In this document: positions 38,933 to 50,800 of the stretch, in pieces | How the letters are laid out: each line of letters begins with the position of its first letter | Numbering within the stretch: the stretch's first letter is position 1 | NCBI GenBank assembly: GCA_902806595.1 | Contig: CADCXC010000012.1 | Location: forward strand, 1-64,000 | Length of the DNA: 64,000 nt | Origin: Pyrenopolyporus hunteri | Taxonomy: Eukaryota > Ascomycota > Sordariomycetes > Xylariales > Hypoxylaceae | Direction of reading: 5' to 3' | Made by a program: the position numbers and the translations under genes | Notes under the pieces: model-generated | The model's database searches: none | Seen by the model: the letters and a program-made list of their open reading frames with translations, nothing else | What the model was told of the DNA's origin: nothing

Positions 38933-41900
38933 GCAAGGGTCCCTGGTCGCCCATCTGAACGAAGCTTAGAACCTGCGCCCGCGTACTTGAAAGAGACGAA
39001 TGCCCGGCTCAATTCTAGGTCACCTGGAGACAACTTCGCGTATATTTACTAAGTAAGAATTGGACGAATTGCGAATCGAATCCTTAAGCCTATCGCACCC
39101 CGTGGACGATGTAAGAGGCTCTAGAGGTCGGATCCGACCAGCTTAGTATGTGGGTGGTGGGGTGCAGGTGCTGATAGAAACGTTAAGGGGACATCTACCT
39201 AAGCTGTTACCTATTGGCTACCTTTGGTAAGTGGGTAGATGTATATAGTTCAGCTGAAGAAACAGTCTTTCTAGTTACTCTAGCATAGTTAATACCTATC
39301 GGCTGTCTCGGCGTAGGTCTCTATACACGATTAGCTATGACTGGGGAAGATATAAATTCCTAACTCAAGATCTGGTTAATAACTGCGCTTCTCGAACTTA
39401 AGAGATTCTGATATAAACTCGGGTTTGGTACCTATTTGAATCATGTTTCACTAAATGGTACGATTGTACAATGCCAACAGTGACCCAGTTTCTATTTTAG
39501 CACCTGTGATTCGGTTGATGAATTGTGAACCTCAGTATATAGTGGGCGGGGTTCTCAAAATTCCTGTCAACTGCTCCGAGTCCATTGCAAAGAATGGCCT
39601 CGCTTCAAACCATCTTTTAAGTTGCGTCATATCCTAGAAGGAAATCCATAGATCTCAAAATTTTAAGATAATAATATACCAGAGGTAACAGGGTATTCTA
39701 AAAACCCCTAGTAGCTACCTAGGGTTTCAATCTCACGGCATTGAAGCGATGAGCCAATCAAACCTTTCTCACTTGCCCAATCCGGACTTTATAATAAGAT
39801 TCACCAGATACTACCAGGACAACTTGAAAATCAGAAATAACGTCGTTTCTGTCATGCACCTCTAAGCTACTCGCCGGAGACTCTAGACGGACGCCTATCG
39901 GTTTGAGGGCCGGGAACCGATCCCAACCGAGAAGCGCGACGCATTTCAGCAAACGGTGATTATTTTACCGATGATTGGCGTCCTGCCGCGTCCGATTCAC
40001 CGAGATAGACCCGTAACCTATAAGTCTCAATCACGAACCGAAGCATTGTTGGGATATAAGAGATTGTCATAGTGAATGGTTATATGGAGTGGCTTAAGTC
40101 TATTATATGTATATGAAGCATGGGGTAAGGAAAGCCCCGAAATATGTTTCAATGCACGCATGAATCAACTAACGATAGAGCCACTACGTTGATAATCTAA
40201 ACCATGAGTCACTTTCCTCGAATAACAACTGCTTGGCTACGAGTAAAATGTTTTCGCAAACACTAATCGGCTATCCCTGTTCTTAAATAATAATAATAAT
40301 ATGATAAATTATACCGCAAGTTATCAGGAAAGTGTTATATACCTACATCCCACGAGGTCGATAAACAAAGACCCGGTACTATGCAAGTCGTGGTGCATAG
40401 CACGGCATAAATTGACTGCAAAGTTTCAGGGGCTCATCCAAGCCGTCGGTACGAGCGATCGTAATACGAGGCACAACACAGCCCCTCGGAGCCTACAGGG
40501 CGTTCTAGAACGCTGTTGTACGCGCATCTCGAAGACTTCATTCAATTCTTCTTTATGCGCCGTAGTACATATGCTATAAAAGAGAAATCAAACTTGGATT
40601 AATGAGGATGAGTACGATTAATATAGTATAATCTGGACCAGCAGTAGGCACTTATATATAGCTAAGGTGGGCAGGGTACTCGAAGCATACATTTTTTTAA
40701 GCTGCGTAATTCCGTACATGTTGATCCGGGTCCAGTCGTTAGGCCCCGGCAGAGCGCTGTATAGAATACCTGGTAAGACTATTAAGACAATCAATCAATA
40801 CTTCGCCGTGACCACGGCTCAAAACATCGGGCTTGCGATCGTCAAGTTGGACCACCATACCATTCGAACCGCACTTCCCCTCTCCCACCAGCCAATCGCC
40901 AAACCCATCACACAGACCGCATATACATATATATGGGGGACCTTTGGCAAATCTGCGATCCACTATGAACCTCGCTGCGACGTGTCAGACGTTTATCCCC
41001 AGACGCTCCGCAGTGCGCCGGCGCGAGATGACGAAAGGCGACCCAATTGTTTCTGTTTTTTTTTCTGGTTCTGCGCACCGCGCCCCGTCCCACCAAAGCA
41101 CGAAAGCTGGCTCGCCCACGACGATCGTCCTCCGCCGGGTCTTCTTCGTTAATATTGGGAAAACGGCCGATCTGGCACGGCACGGCACACACACGTACCA
41201 CCAGAGGGATTTAGAGATCGCGGGGTCGGTGTGGGCGGCCGATGTGATGCGCGTACCGTAAGCGGAAACGGGCTGAGAAGAGAGAGAGGTATGGATTCGA
41301 TTGCTACCGCACCGGGCGTTTGTTTACTCTAGATAGGTAGGTAGGTACTTCCATTGGTGCTTATGCACGAAATAATCCCCATGCAACGGCCGTGTTGGGA
41401 ACTCAGTCATTCTGCACGGAGCTCAGGTAGGTAAGACACTGACGTCACAGGGCCCTACAGCTTCGATAGGGGATGGTATTTTAGGGGTCTGGTTTACGCT
41501 TGTTGATAATTCGATATGCCTGATGGCGTAGTTGGCGTTGATAGCAGGAGCTGAATGGTGACATGGTTTGCGCAATTTTTGGCGGACGCGTAAGGTAGGT
41601 AACTAAACGACCGCTTCCAGCCAGTCATGCTCTAAACCCGGCGCGGGTCTTTTGTTACGATACGTACGTGGTTGAAGACTAAAACTCAGGGACTCGGGGA
41701 TCATAGCATGATTCGAGCTATTTACCGCATCTAGACAGCCGTGTCCGGTCGATCATCTCGCGGGATGTACGGAGACACTAAGGGTCGGGTGTATAGTGAA
41801 AAGAAGCTGATCCCGCGGCGGTGAAGGACAAGTTGCGACGGCGGCGCGTCTTTTTTTCTCTAGGGTCCTCCTAGGGTCTTCCTAGGCGGCTTATCCCCTA

Positions 41901-43690
41901 AAACACATGCCAGGGCAGCTCCCTTGAGGCTCTACATAGTACCTCCTGGTGGCTTTTCGGGCTTGCTTTGGCCTGCATCCGCCTTGATTAGGCGGCTTGG
42001 CCCAGCTAGCCGGTTGTGTGATAGGGGCGGATATAGAATTTATGTAGTAGGAGGCGTTGCTCCCGCTCGCCCGCTTCTCCCTGCCCAAGAATTGCAGTGC
42101 AAGTCCAAGGCTCTTGGACCCCCACATCCCCTGCATTTACTGCACTATGTAACTAGAACTGATAGGTATTACCGGGTATTAGAGACAGTATATCCGCTAT
42201 AAAATATTGTACTGTCGTAGGTCTGAGTTTGTATATACGTGCGATACGACTCGTTTCGCATTGACATGTGATCGTAAAAATACTCATACCAGGATAACGG
42301 CCTTAAACTTAAAATTTCTGAAGACCCCATCAACTTATTCAATCGTCTCGAGTCTTATCTTATGTTAAACATAGCTCGTTTCTGTTTACCTTAGAAATCC
42401 AACCAGCAATAAAAGCTGAGAATTAATGACGACATTGTAGCGGAGTGCATGCTTGGACGCTATGCCGCCCTATGATAGAGAGGCTGATAGTGAGTTACCT
42501 ACAAATGTGGGGGGCGCACGCGTACGGCTAAGCACTGTACCACTACCATGTCTATGGTATCTAAATGGGTCTTACACGCGGTATATTAGATCAAGTAGCC
42601 TATCTGCGTTTTCGCTTTCGACAAGTTGGGCCATCTTAGTTACTAGAGTTATTATTGCTTCGTATCAATCATGCCATAGACCAATACTCTTGCAATAGAT
42701 AAGCTATAAATAGATTGATGAAATCTCATCAAGAAACACTCCTTTAATCTGGATGTTAGTCCGGCCGGGATCAAGTATTTTATATCCCCTTACAAACTAA
42801 CGGGCTACCTCTATAACTTGTACTTCGTATATATACCTAGGTACCTACCTAGGTATACTAGTAGTAGTATTGTACCTATGACTCGATTAGCGTAGCCACT
42901 GTGAATACCCTTTATCTTAGCTGCTATGGGCCTCTGTTACTCAGACCCCCACTCCAGTTTTAGTGAGCTCTTAGAGCAGTAGCCACTTGCTTCTTCCCAT
43001 AAGGCCAAGGCGAGCTACAAGTCCCAAGATCCCTCCCCGTCCCTCCTCCCTATCAAAAATCGAACAAAGCCGAGTCGGTCTAGGTGGGCTCTGTGGGCCC
43101 CTTTGTGGATTCCCTATGGGCTCCATGTGGAGCTTCTCGGTGGGTCTCGACTTCGCGTCATCTTTAAATCTTGAATGCATCGATGATCTTCTCCTGAAAA
43201 ACCGTCGACTCCGGTTCAACCCGCCTCTCTTGGTCCTGAGCGCTCGGTGGCATACCTTCGTTTTTTTTTTCGATCCAATTTGTATTCCTTTAATTACCTA
43301 CCCAAAGCTCCATTACAGATCTCTCTCCATCCTACCCCGACTTCGATCCGTTTAATAGTCGACCCAGGATCAGCCCAAAGAGATCTAGATCTAGACCACT
43401 TCGTTGTGTGTTCGGGTCTATCGCAGCGAATCCTACGCAGCGTCCTTCCAACATTCGTTATCTCTTAACAGTTTTTCTATTCTCGGAATCCAGCTCCTCG
43501 CTCAAATTATAGCGTTATATTCCTTTCCTTTCTAATATCTCCTTCGCTCTCGCTATATTAGGCTGCCGATTGGGTTATCTTAATGTGTGCGGGTCGACTC
43601 TCTGATAGGTGGCGATAGAGCTCTCGGTTGATAGAAATTCAGAGACCAGTCCTGAAGCTGTCTAATAGAGTACTCTGAATCTCTTTCAAC
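38933..43690. other. 4.7-kb intergenic region without a supported gene
   Basis: Short overlapping open frames occur on both strands, notably 39758-39952 minus and 40667-41261 both strands, but none has domain content, convincing splicing or continuity. Notable content: an AATAAT microsatellite near 40287-40301; GATAGGTAGGTAGGTAC near 41333; two hairpins near 41980-42120 (CCGCCT...AGGCGG and GTCCAAG...CTTGGAC); and the TACCTAGG palindrome at 42833-42856. The last ~700 bp are probably promoter and 5' untranslated region of the channel gene, with C/T-rich stretches typical of fungal promoters. Confidence 0.45.
42833..42856. repeat. Near-perfect TACCTAGGTACCTACCTAGGTA palindrome
   Basis: The 24-bp sequence is self-complementary except at its centre. 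It is the best copy in the window of the interspersed TACCTAGG motif, about 850 bp upstream of the mechanosensitive channel start. Confidence 0.6.
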
Positions 43691-46267
43691 ATGCCTTACT
43701 CAGGCGGCCATAACGAGTTTGACGAGAAGGCTTCGCCTACCCTAACCCACGCACCAACCGTATCGGACACAGCCGGTGAGGAAAAGTATGCTGAGAAGTT
43801 CCACCCAGATCGACAACACCTACAGGTCCCTAACGAATCAAGTCGGTTACCAGCGGATCATGGGTACATATCAGATACCGAATCTAGGGATCAAGCCACG
43901 AGATTAGTCGACGACCTCACACTCCTCCAGGCCGAGCAGGCGGTTAGCCACAGGGAATCGATCGAGCTTCGTCGTGCTCACTCTAAGTCACGTAGCCATG
44001 AACCCGAAAAGCCGGATGTCTTCAACCAACCCTCCGAGGCGCCTACCATAGGGCTGCCCCCCGCGCCCCCGAACCAGCTCAACAAAGTATTTCGGGGCAT
44101 CAAGGGCTTACCTCGCATGATTCGATATTTCCTGTACAGCTTACCGGTCACAGCTATTCTGCTAATACCTATATTGCTCGGGAAGTTCCTTCCTGAGGAT
44201 CAGCAGGCTGTCATCGGTGGCCCTGGAGGTGTATCTCTGCTGTGGTTCGGCATTTGGCTCGAAGTTGTCTGGTTATCTCTCTGGGCGGCAAGGATTGCCA
44301 CGTCTATTATGCCGTTCATCCTGGGTATTTTCGCTAAGATCATGGGCTCGTCTACTTCGAAGTGGAAGGGGATCGGCCGCCAGCTAGAGCTGCATACTGC
44401 GTTGTTCCTCTGGATGCTCGCCTTGCTGGTCTCACATTACGCCATCCTGAACAACCACAAGAAACCGGCAACGGGTACCGACGATCCGTATCCGCCGATC
44501 GCCTGGATTGATATTGTCTACAAGGTTATTATAGCCTTATTCGTGCTGGCAGTCCTGAACTGGGTTGAGAAGATCGTGATTCAATGGATTGCTGAGTCTT
44601 TTCATTTGCGAACATATTCGTCACGCATCGAGATGAATAAACAATGTATAGCGTACGTTTTACCTCCTTATTTAAGCTGCTAGTATCTGCTTCGTTAACT
44701 AACAAACGATAGTTACCTAGTTCATTTGTACGAACACTCCAAAGACAAGCTCGTCTCCGAGGCCTCGGTGATGAACACACAGGGTCCCGGGTCCGGCACT
44801 AGGACCCCCCTGGCCATGTTTTCGGACAACGCGCGAGACACCATAGCGAAGGTTAGCGATATTGCAAATCGCGTGGCCGGCGATTTTACCGGGCGCGAGG
44901 TCAGACTCCGAAACCACCCCCGGAAAGTCGTGTCCGAACTGCTTCGCAATTCCAATTCCGCCCAGGTGTTAGCCAGACGTCTCTTCCGCACCTTCAGCAA
45001 AGAAGGCGCCGAGGTCTTAACGCCGCAAGATTTAGAGGCTGCTTTCCCTACCCGCGAAGATGCGGAGGCCGCGTTTCTCGTATTCGATCGGGATTTGAAC
45101 GGGGATGTATCGATGGAGGAACTCGAGGCTTTCTGCGACGAGGTTCATCGTGAGAAGAAGGCCATAGCAGCGTCGCTTAAGGATCTGGACTCTGTCGTCA
45201 CGAAGCTGGACCGGGTCTTCTTTTTCATCATCTTCGTCATCGCCGTGATCGTCTTTATCTCGATCATCTCCGCTTCTACCGCCGCAGCCTTGGCCTCTGC
45301 GGGCACTGCAGTTCTGGGTCTTGCGTGGGTGCTTCAAGCCACGGCCCAGGAGTTTCTCCAGTCAATCATCTTCGTTTTCGTTAAACACCCATTCGATGTC
45401 GGCGACAGAGTCACCATCTACGGTAACACTGGTTCTTTGATGAGGGGTGATGATTACTACGTCACCGAGATTTCATTGCTATACACCGAGTTTAAGAAGA
45501 TGGAGGGCCATATTGTCCAGGCCCCCAATTCGCTTCTCAACACGCTGTTTATCCTCAACCACCGACGCAGTGGGCATTTGGCCGACGTATTCGAGCTTCG
45601 CATGAAATACGGTACGCCGCCCAGCGTCATAAAGGAGCTCGAGGCTCGCATGACGGAGTACGTGCTCGACAACAAGCGCGATTTCACGAGCAAGATCATC
45701 ACTGAGCTCCGGAGCTTCGAGGACGCGTACTGCATGACGGTCAACTTCATCTGCTTCCACAAGACGAGCTTCCAGAACGAACTCCTCCGCCTGACCCGCC
45801 ACAACAAGTTCGCCATCGAGCTCATGAACCAGATGGTCGCCCTCGGCATCGAGCAGCCTCGCCGCCAGTACCAGATCTCGGGCCCCGACTGGCCCGTCTA
45901 CCAGTCCAACGTCCAGCCGCCCTCGTACGAGGAGCGGCACCACGCCGTCGACCCCTCCATCCTCACCGCCACCCGCCGCCGCGCCAACTCCCACGCCCCC
46001 GACACCACCGGCGACGTCTTCCAGGACGTGTTCGTCGCCCGCCGGCCCAGCAACGCCGCCGCGTTCAACCCGCCGCCCCGCATCGCCGAGGAGCTCGCCG
46101 AGACGAGCGCCGGCGGCGGAAGCAGCACCGCCCAGCTGGAGAAGTTCCCCTCGTACGGCAGCGGCACCGCCCGCAGCAGCCATAAGAACCTGTTCGCGCG
46201 CTCGATGACGATGCGCCGGAGCGCGGATCGCTCGGATCGGGAGAGGGATAGGGGGGAGATGGTTTAA
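43691..46267 (+). CDS. MscS-type mechanosensitive ion channel with EF-hand (Msy1/Msy2-like)
   Basis: Two exons, 43691-44652 and 44713-46267, encode 838 aa. The 60-bp intron (44653-44712) has GTACGT donor, CTAAC branch point and GATAG acceptor, and joins QCIA to YLVHLYEHSK in frame. A hydrophilic N-terminus (~145 aa) is followed by hydrophobic segments at about 146-168, 176-215, 238-256 and 273-296. A canonical EF-hand loop lies at 446-457 (D446, D448, N450, D452, S454, E457). The MscS pore module starts at ~488: a hydrophobic helix, the Ala/Gly-rich pore helix (STAAALASAGTAVLGLAW), then HPFDVGDRVTIYGNTG and KMEGHIVQAPNS. The C-terminus is disordered. Fission-yeast relatives sit in ER membranes and link hypo-osmotic swelling to calcium release; a similar role is inferred. 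Codons become strongly C-ending from ~45600 on, opening long antisense frames that are not genes. Confidence 0.93.
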
Positions 46268-47827
46268 TTTCGGATGGATGGATGGGGGTTCTTGGTTATC
46301 CTAGGTTGAGGGAAAACATAGACTAGCGTGTGCGTTATTATATTTCTCTTCTCTTGGCTTCGAAAGGTATCAGCGTTTGTTACGGTGGGTTGGGGGGTGG
46401 GAGGCTTTTTTGTCCTGTTGGTAATGATGATTGATTGATTGATGGGATGAAAAAAGCAAATAGGTGAAAAGCTTATAGAATGGTCGTATACCCCTATATA
46501 TATACTTATATATATATAAACTTGAATTTGAGCTGGGCTTGATATTAGGAGATGATGGGCGTATGAGAATTGGGTTTATTTGAACTTGTGCGTGTATTTG
46601 TATTTGTGATTTGAGATTGTGTTCGCCGATGCCTCCTGGGTGATTGCAATTTTGTCGGTTTTATGCAGTGACAATATCATTCCTGTCATATGAACGCCTC
46701 ATGAATTCCTATTCCATTGGGCATTGTCATATAATAAGGATGCGTAGCTGGAAATATGTGGTAGACTTGTCGTCTAATTCATCTCGACGGGGCCGCCGAG
46801 AGGACAGACGACTCGGTAGGTATTCAAAGGAGCAAATATAATAAACGGTCTCTAACGACGACCATCAAACATTACAAATCGTATCACATCACACTAACAC
46901 GTCCCGTCGAGATACATTAGAGTCCATTTCTCTAAGAGTTGCATTGCCTCATGTTGTCTGTATAGCTCAGACGGGCAGTGGTATCCATTCATTCAATCAT
47001 TTTTCCCCTACCCCCTACCCACCCACTCCCCTTTATCCAACATTTTCAATCCTCTTTCCCATTTCCCCTATCCCTTATCCCCTATCCCTATCCCTACCCC
47101 CTTTCGCCATTTTCTACGTATCCATGAAATGCAGCAAGAATCCGGAGGAAATTTATATCTACACGTTAAAACGGGTATCTCTTTGTACGGCTGGAAAACG
47201 AGGAACTAAGCACCTGGATCGCTGGGGGAAATAAAATGGAACAAAATGTATATAACAAGAATGCGTGGTACAACCCGCGTATCACCGGTAGGCCCTTATG
47301 CAATGTTCCTTGGTGTAGGTGAATTTGCCGTTGGGCTCGGATGAATGTATAAAAGGTAGGGGGGTAGTCATATAAAGAGTCCGGTGCGTGAACTGCGATA
47401 TGCAACGCTGTGCATAGAAAGGACGTAAAGTAGGACCGTCCGTTTACTTTGTTTGATGCCAATTGAATTTCATTTCCTTTGCCTGAATAGAGTAGTCCAT
47501 CTATTCCGTACCAACGCCGGTCCGTGTACGCACGTAGTCGATCCTACTTCAAGTAGTCGAGACGTACAAACTGCCAATTCCAATGCCAATGCCGATGCTA
47601 ATTCAACGATGTTCTTAGGATTCGGATGTCGGGCCTCCTTTCCTCCCCTGTTTTTCTATCCGATATGTATCCCGGCACGAGTCAGGCCACACAATGGCGT
47701 ATTGTATGCAACGCCGCCTCCAATTGGCGCATCAAACGTTCGTTTTATCAAATGCTCATTCCATTATCCTATTCGTCTTCCTTGCTTTACCCTTTTTGTG
47801 GGGTTCTAAGTTATCTTTCCTCGAACA
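46268..47827. other. Intergenic region between convergent genes
   Basis: This stretch lies between the 3' ends of the channel gene (plus) and the SAC3 gene (minus), so it should hold two 3' untranslated regions. I see GATT repeats near 46428-46442, a TATA-repeat stretch near 46495-46520, and the C-run tract at 47005-47101. Small open frames here look random. Confidence 0.45.
47005..47101. repeat. C-run tract, telomere-like CCCTAT variants; G-quadruplex potential on the minus strand
   Basis: About twelve runs of three to five C, spaced mostly by two to four bases. The core 47058-47101 has seven runs with units CCCTAT, CCCTTAT and CCCCTA. The complementary strand therefore has GGGATAGGGATAGGGGATA-type sequence. 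It is close to, but not, the fungal telomere repeat CCCTAA. Confidence 0.6.
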
Positions 47828-50800
47828 TTAACTCGGGAACCGGAGCTCGGAGACCCTTCCTTCTACCATTTCCATGAAGCTGGCGATATCAGCGAGGTGT
47901 TCGTCGGCATTTACCAGGGAATTCGGTCTCGCGTCTCCATTCCTGGCTCGCTTAACTCCGGTGGACAATTCGATTCCGTTCGGGGATGCATCTCCGTCGG
48001 CGTGGCGTTTCCGCTTTTGGCTCTCGGCGGCTGAAGATGTGCTGCTGAGTCGGCTTCCTTGTAGCTCGTTAGTTGGCATAGGCGGTGACGAGAAGCCGCT
48101 CATTGGCGGCGGCGGCGACTGGCTGGGCGTCGTAGGCTTAGCAGCCGGTAACCCGTAGTCCCCGAACCCCGGAATCCGTTCTCCTTTCTGCAGCATAGGA
48201 AGTGCTATCGACTCGTGCAAGAATTCTCCGTTGGGCATCCGCACAAGCCCGCGGGCTTTCAAGGCCCAATACGGATCCGAGACCCTCGATCGAGGCTTTG
48301 TCACTCGACTGCTCTTATAACCGACGCTCGAACGATAGCTGGAGCTAAAAGTCGAGTTGCGAAGACTTCCTGAGGAAACAGACATAGAGTCTCCGTCGTT
48401 ACCGAGACAGCGGGCTCTAAGCATTGCCGTTTTCGAACCTCCCTTATAAGCCTTCGGCTCCGGTAATTCTTTGAGCGGACGAAGTCCGCGTGCTAGGCGG
48501 CTGCGGTTTTCGGATCGTAACCGCATCTTTTTCTCCAGGAGTACGTCCGTTTGAGCCGCAACGTCGAAATCGCTGGCAGCGAACCGAGCTGCAGCCTTTT
48601 CATCCTTCACGCCCTTGAAAATACCGGTGGCAAGCAGCGCATCCTCGACGCTCTGAGCTCGTAAATGGGGACTTGATAATTCGAGGCCTGATCCGATCGA
48701 TGCTCTCGCAGTTGATGCCCTTAGCTGAGCAGTCCCGTTGACCTTGTTTTGACTTCTCCGTAACATCGAGTCCTTCGTTTCCTGAATGATTCTCTCCTGC
48801 TCTTCCTTAGCAGCGCGCTCGCGCTTCGCTACATTCGCCGGTAATCTCCATTGCCTGGCCTTCTCCTTCTCTTCCTTCATGCGTCTGATGCGTTGGCGCT
48901 TGCGGAAACCATCATGCCAACGATAGAAGTATTTCACTCGGAGAATGTTCTCTCTGAAGTTGCGTATCTTAGTCTCCAACTTCTCTTCTTCTTCTCTTCG
49001 TTTTCGTTCGATTTCGGCAGTGTGGAATTCATCCCAAACGCTCTCTAAAATGCTCCTAATTGCAAATTCCTCTAGCTGTGATTCCATCAAGCCTCTATCG
49101 CCACAAACAAACCAACGAGTGAAATCGCGCATTGGGTCGCTCTGAACCGTATTCCGAGGAGTGGAGATATTTGCAGAATTGGATTGTTGTGACGCCAACG
49201 AGGGTCCCGTAGCTTGATGTTGGAATATTGATGGTTGCGTAGGGGGGGGCCGCTCCCCAGCCTCGGATATAGTGGAGAGCTGATCAGATGAAAATAGCGA
49301 GGAAGTTGGGGGAGCGCTAGCAGGCTGTAATGAGCCGAAAGCACTGGGTCCTGGCGTTTGCGTCGTTGGTGCAACCTGGGGCGTGGAGGCTTGTAACCCA
49401 TCTTTTTTTGACGGACCAGACGTATTCGGTAGGAGTGCCGAGAAGGGTGCGCTGTTGAACGCGGTGGACGGCGAAACTGTAGCCTGTTTGTCGCCGCCTT
49501 GCCTTAGTTGAGAGTTGAACAAGTCGGGAGCAGCAACATTATTTGTGGGAGCGCTCGCTTGCCCTATCGTAATAACGTCTCCGAACGTAACCTTCTTGGC
49601 GTTGGGCAGTAGAGGCTGCGTGATGGAGCTCTCCGTATGTGCTTGTTTAGTCGCCTCGGTATTTACCTGTGCGTTGGCAGCGTTGTCAAACGGGGTAGTT
49701 TTCGAAGAATTAGGAGATATGGTGTTTAAAGCTTTAGATCCGATATCGTCGCTAGCCTGTGAAAAGATAGAAGCGTGAGGTTGTCCTGAAGGAGCAGGAG
49801 GGACGGCTCCCGCTGAATTGAAAGAAGGGAAGCTTGCGGTTGGAGTTTTGGCATCTCTGCCGTATTGTGCGAAGATGGAAGTAGGAGACTGGTTTTCGGG
49901 AGCGGACCCGACGTTGGAAAAGGATAGGGCAGGAGGCTGTGTGAAGGGAGAAGAGCTGGTGGATCCAACAGCCAAGTGACTGCCAAACGTCTGTTGAGTA
50001 GGATGGGCGTTTAGCGTAGGTTCGTTGTTTATCGCCTCATATTTTCGGTCGTTGCTATCCGTAGGGGAAACATCCTGTGAGTCGCTGACGAATAAACTAT
50101 CTTCTTCCTCGGAAATTCTGTCGCCTAGCGAGGGTCCTACGCTAGCCGTCGTCGCAGTGTTATCCTCGAATACAGTGGACCGGATGACTTCAGGGAGGGA
50201 TCGTCCGGAACGTTTGCGTTCTACGATGTCTCCTGAGAAGGAGTGGGGTACTCGGGAATCGACGAATTCGGGACTTGGGTTGAGAATGGCATACCCGTCG
50301 TCGTGGAATTGAAATCCGTGATCCTTAAAGAACTTGACCGCCTCTTCTTCCGTATCGGTACAGAGGTACTGCTTTAGAACGGGAGGTGTGAGATCTTTGG
50401 GGCCGTATCGGGGTCTTGAGAATGCCTTCCTAATAACTTTCACTATCCCTTTCCGCACGCTGTTGAAATGTATTTCGGCGAAGCATGCCATGGTATAAGA
50501 AACACTTGGCTGAGCGATGAGCTTGAAGAATATCGAGATCACGTCGACAGCAAGTGGACTATACGCCTCCGGGGATAAGGGGCCCTGCAATTTCCGTATG
50601 TTGTCGATGCACTGGACGATAGCTACTGCGGATTTGATTCCATCGGTACCCGCAAATTGGTGATCCCAACCGTCTATTCTCTCCATGAGACCTGGATTGT
50701 AGGCATTAAATACTATAAAATACCCCCGGAATTCAGGCTCGTTTTCGCACTTGATCCCCTGGTGTCTACAGTCATCATACACTTCCATTAGGGAGATGAG

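Noticed and set aside
39758..39952. 64-residue minus-strand frame with a fairly protein-like composition
   Set aside because: No recognisable family, no clear upstream exon and no conserved motif; chance cannot be excluded.
40667..41261. Overlapping open frames on both strands
   Set aside because: Frames of similar length exist on both strands, with no domain, no splice logic and random-looking composition.
41924..42202. Short frames and two hairpins, considered as a tRNA-derived repeat or small RNA
   Set aside because: No cloverleaf or B-box could be fitted and no second copy was seen; only the two stems can be supported.
45479..46183. 234-residue antisense open frame opposite the channel gene
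   Set aside because: It mirrors the C-ending codons of the sense strand; its Gly/Ala/Val/Arg/Glu composition is the usual antisense artefact.
47005..47101. True telomere repeat
   Set aside because: Units are CCCTAT and CCCCTA variants, not CCCTAA, and are irregular in spacing.
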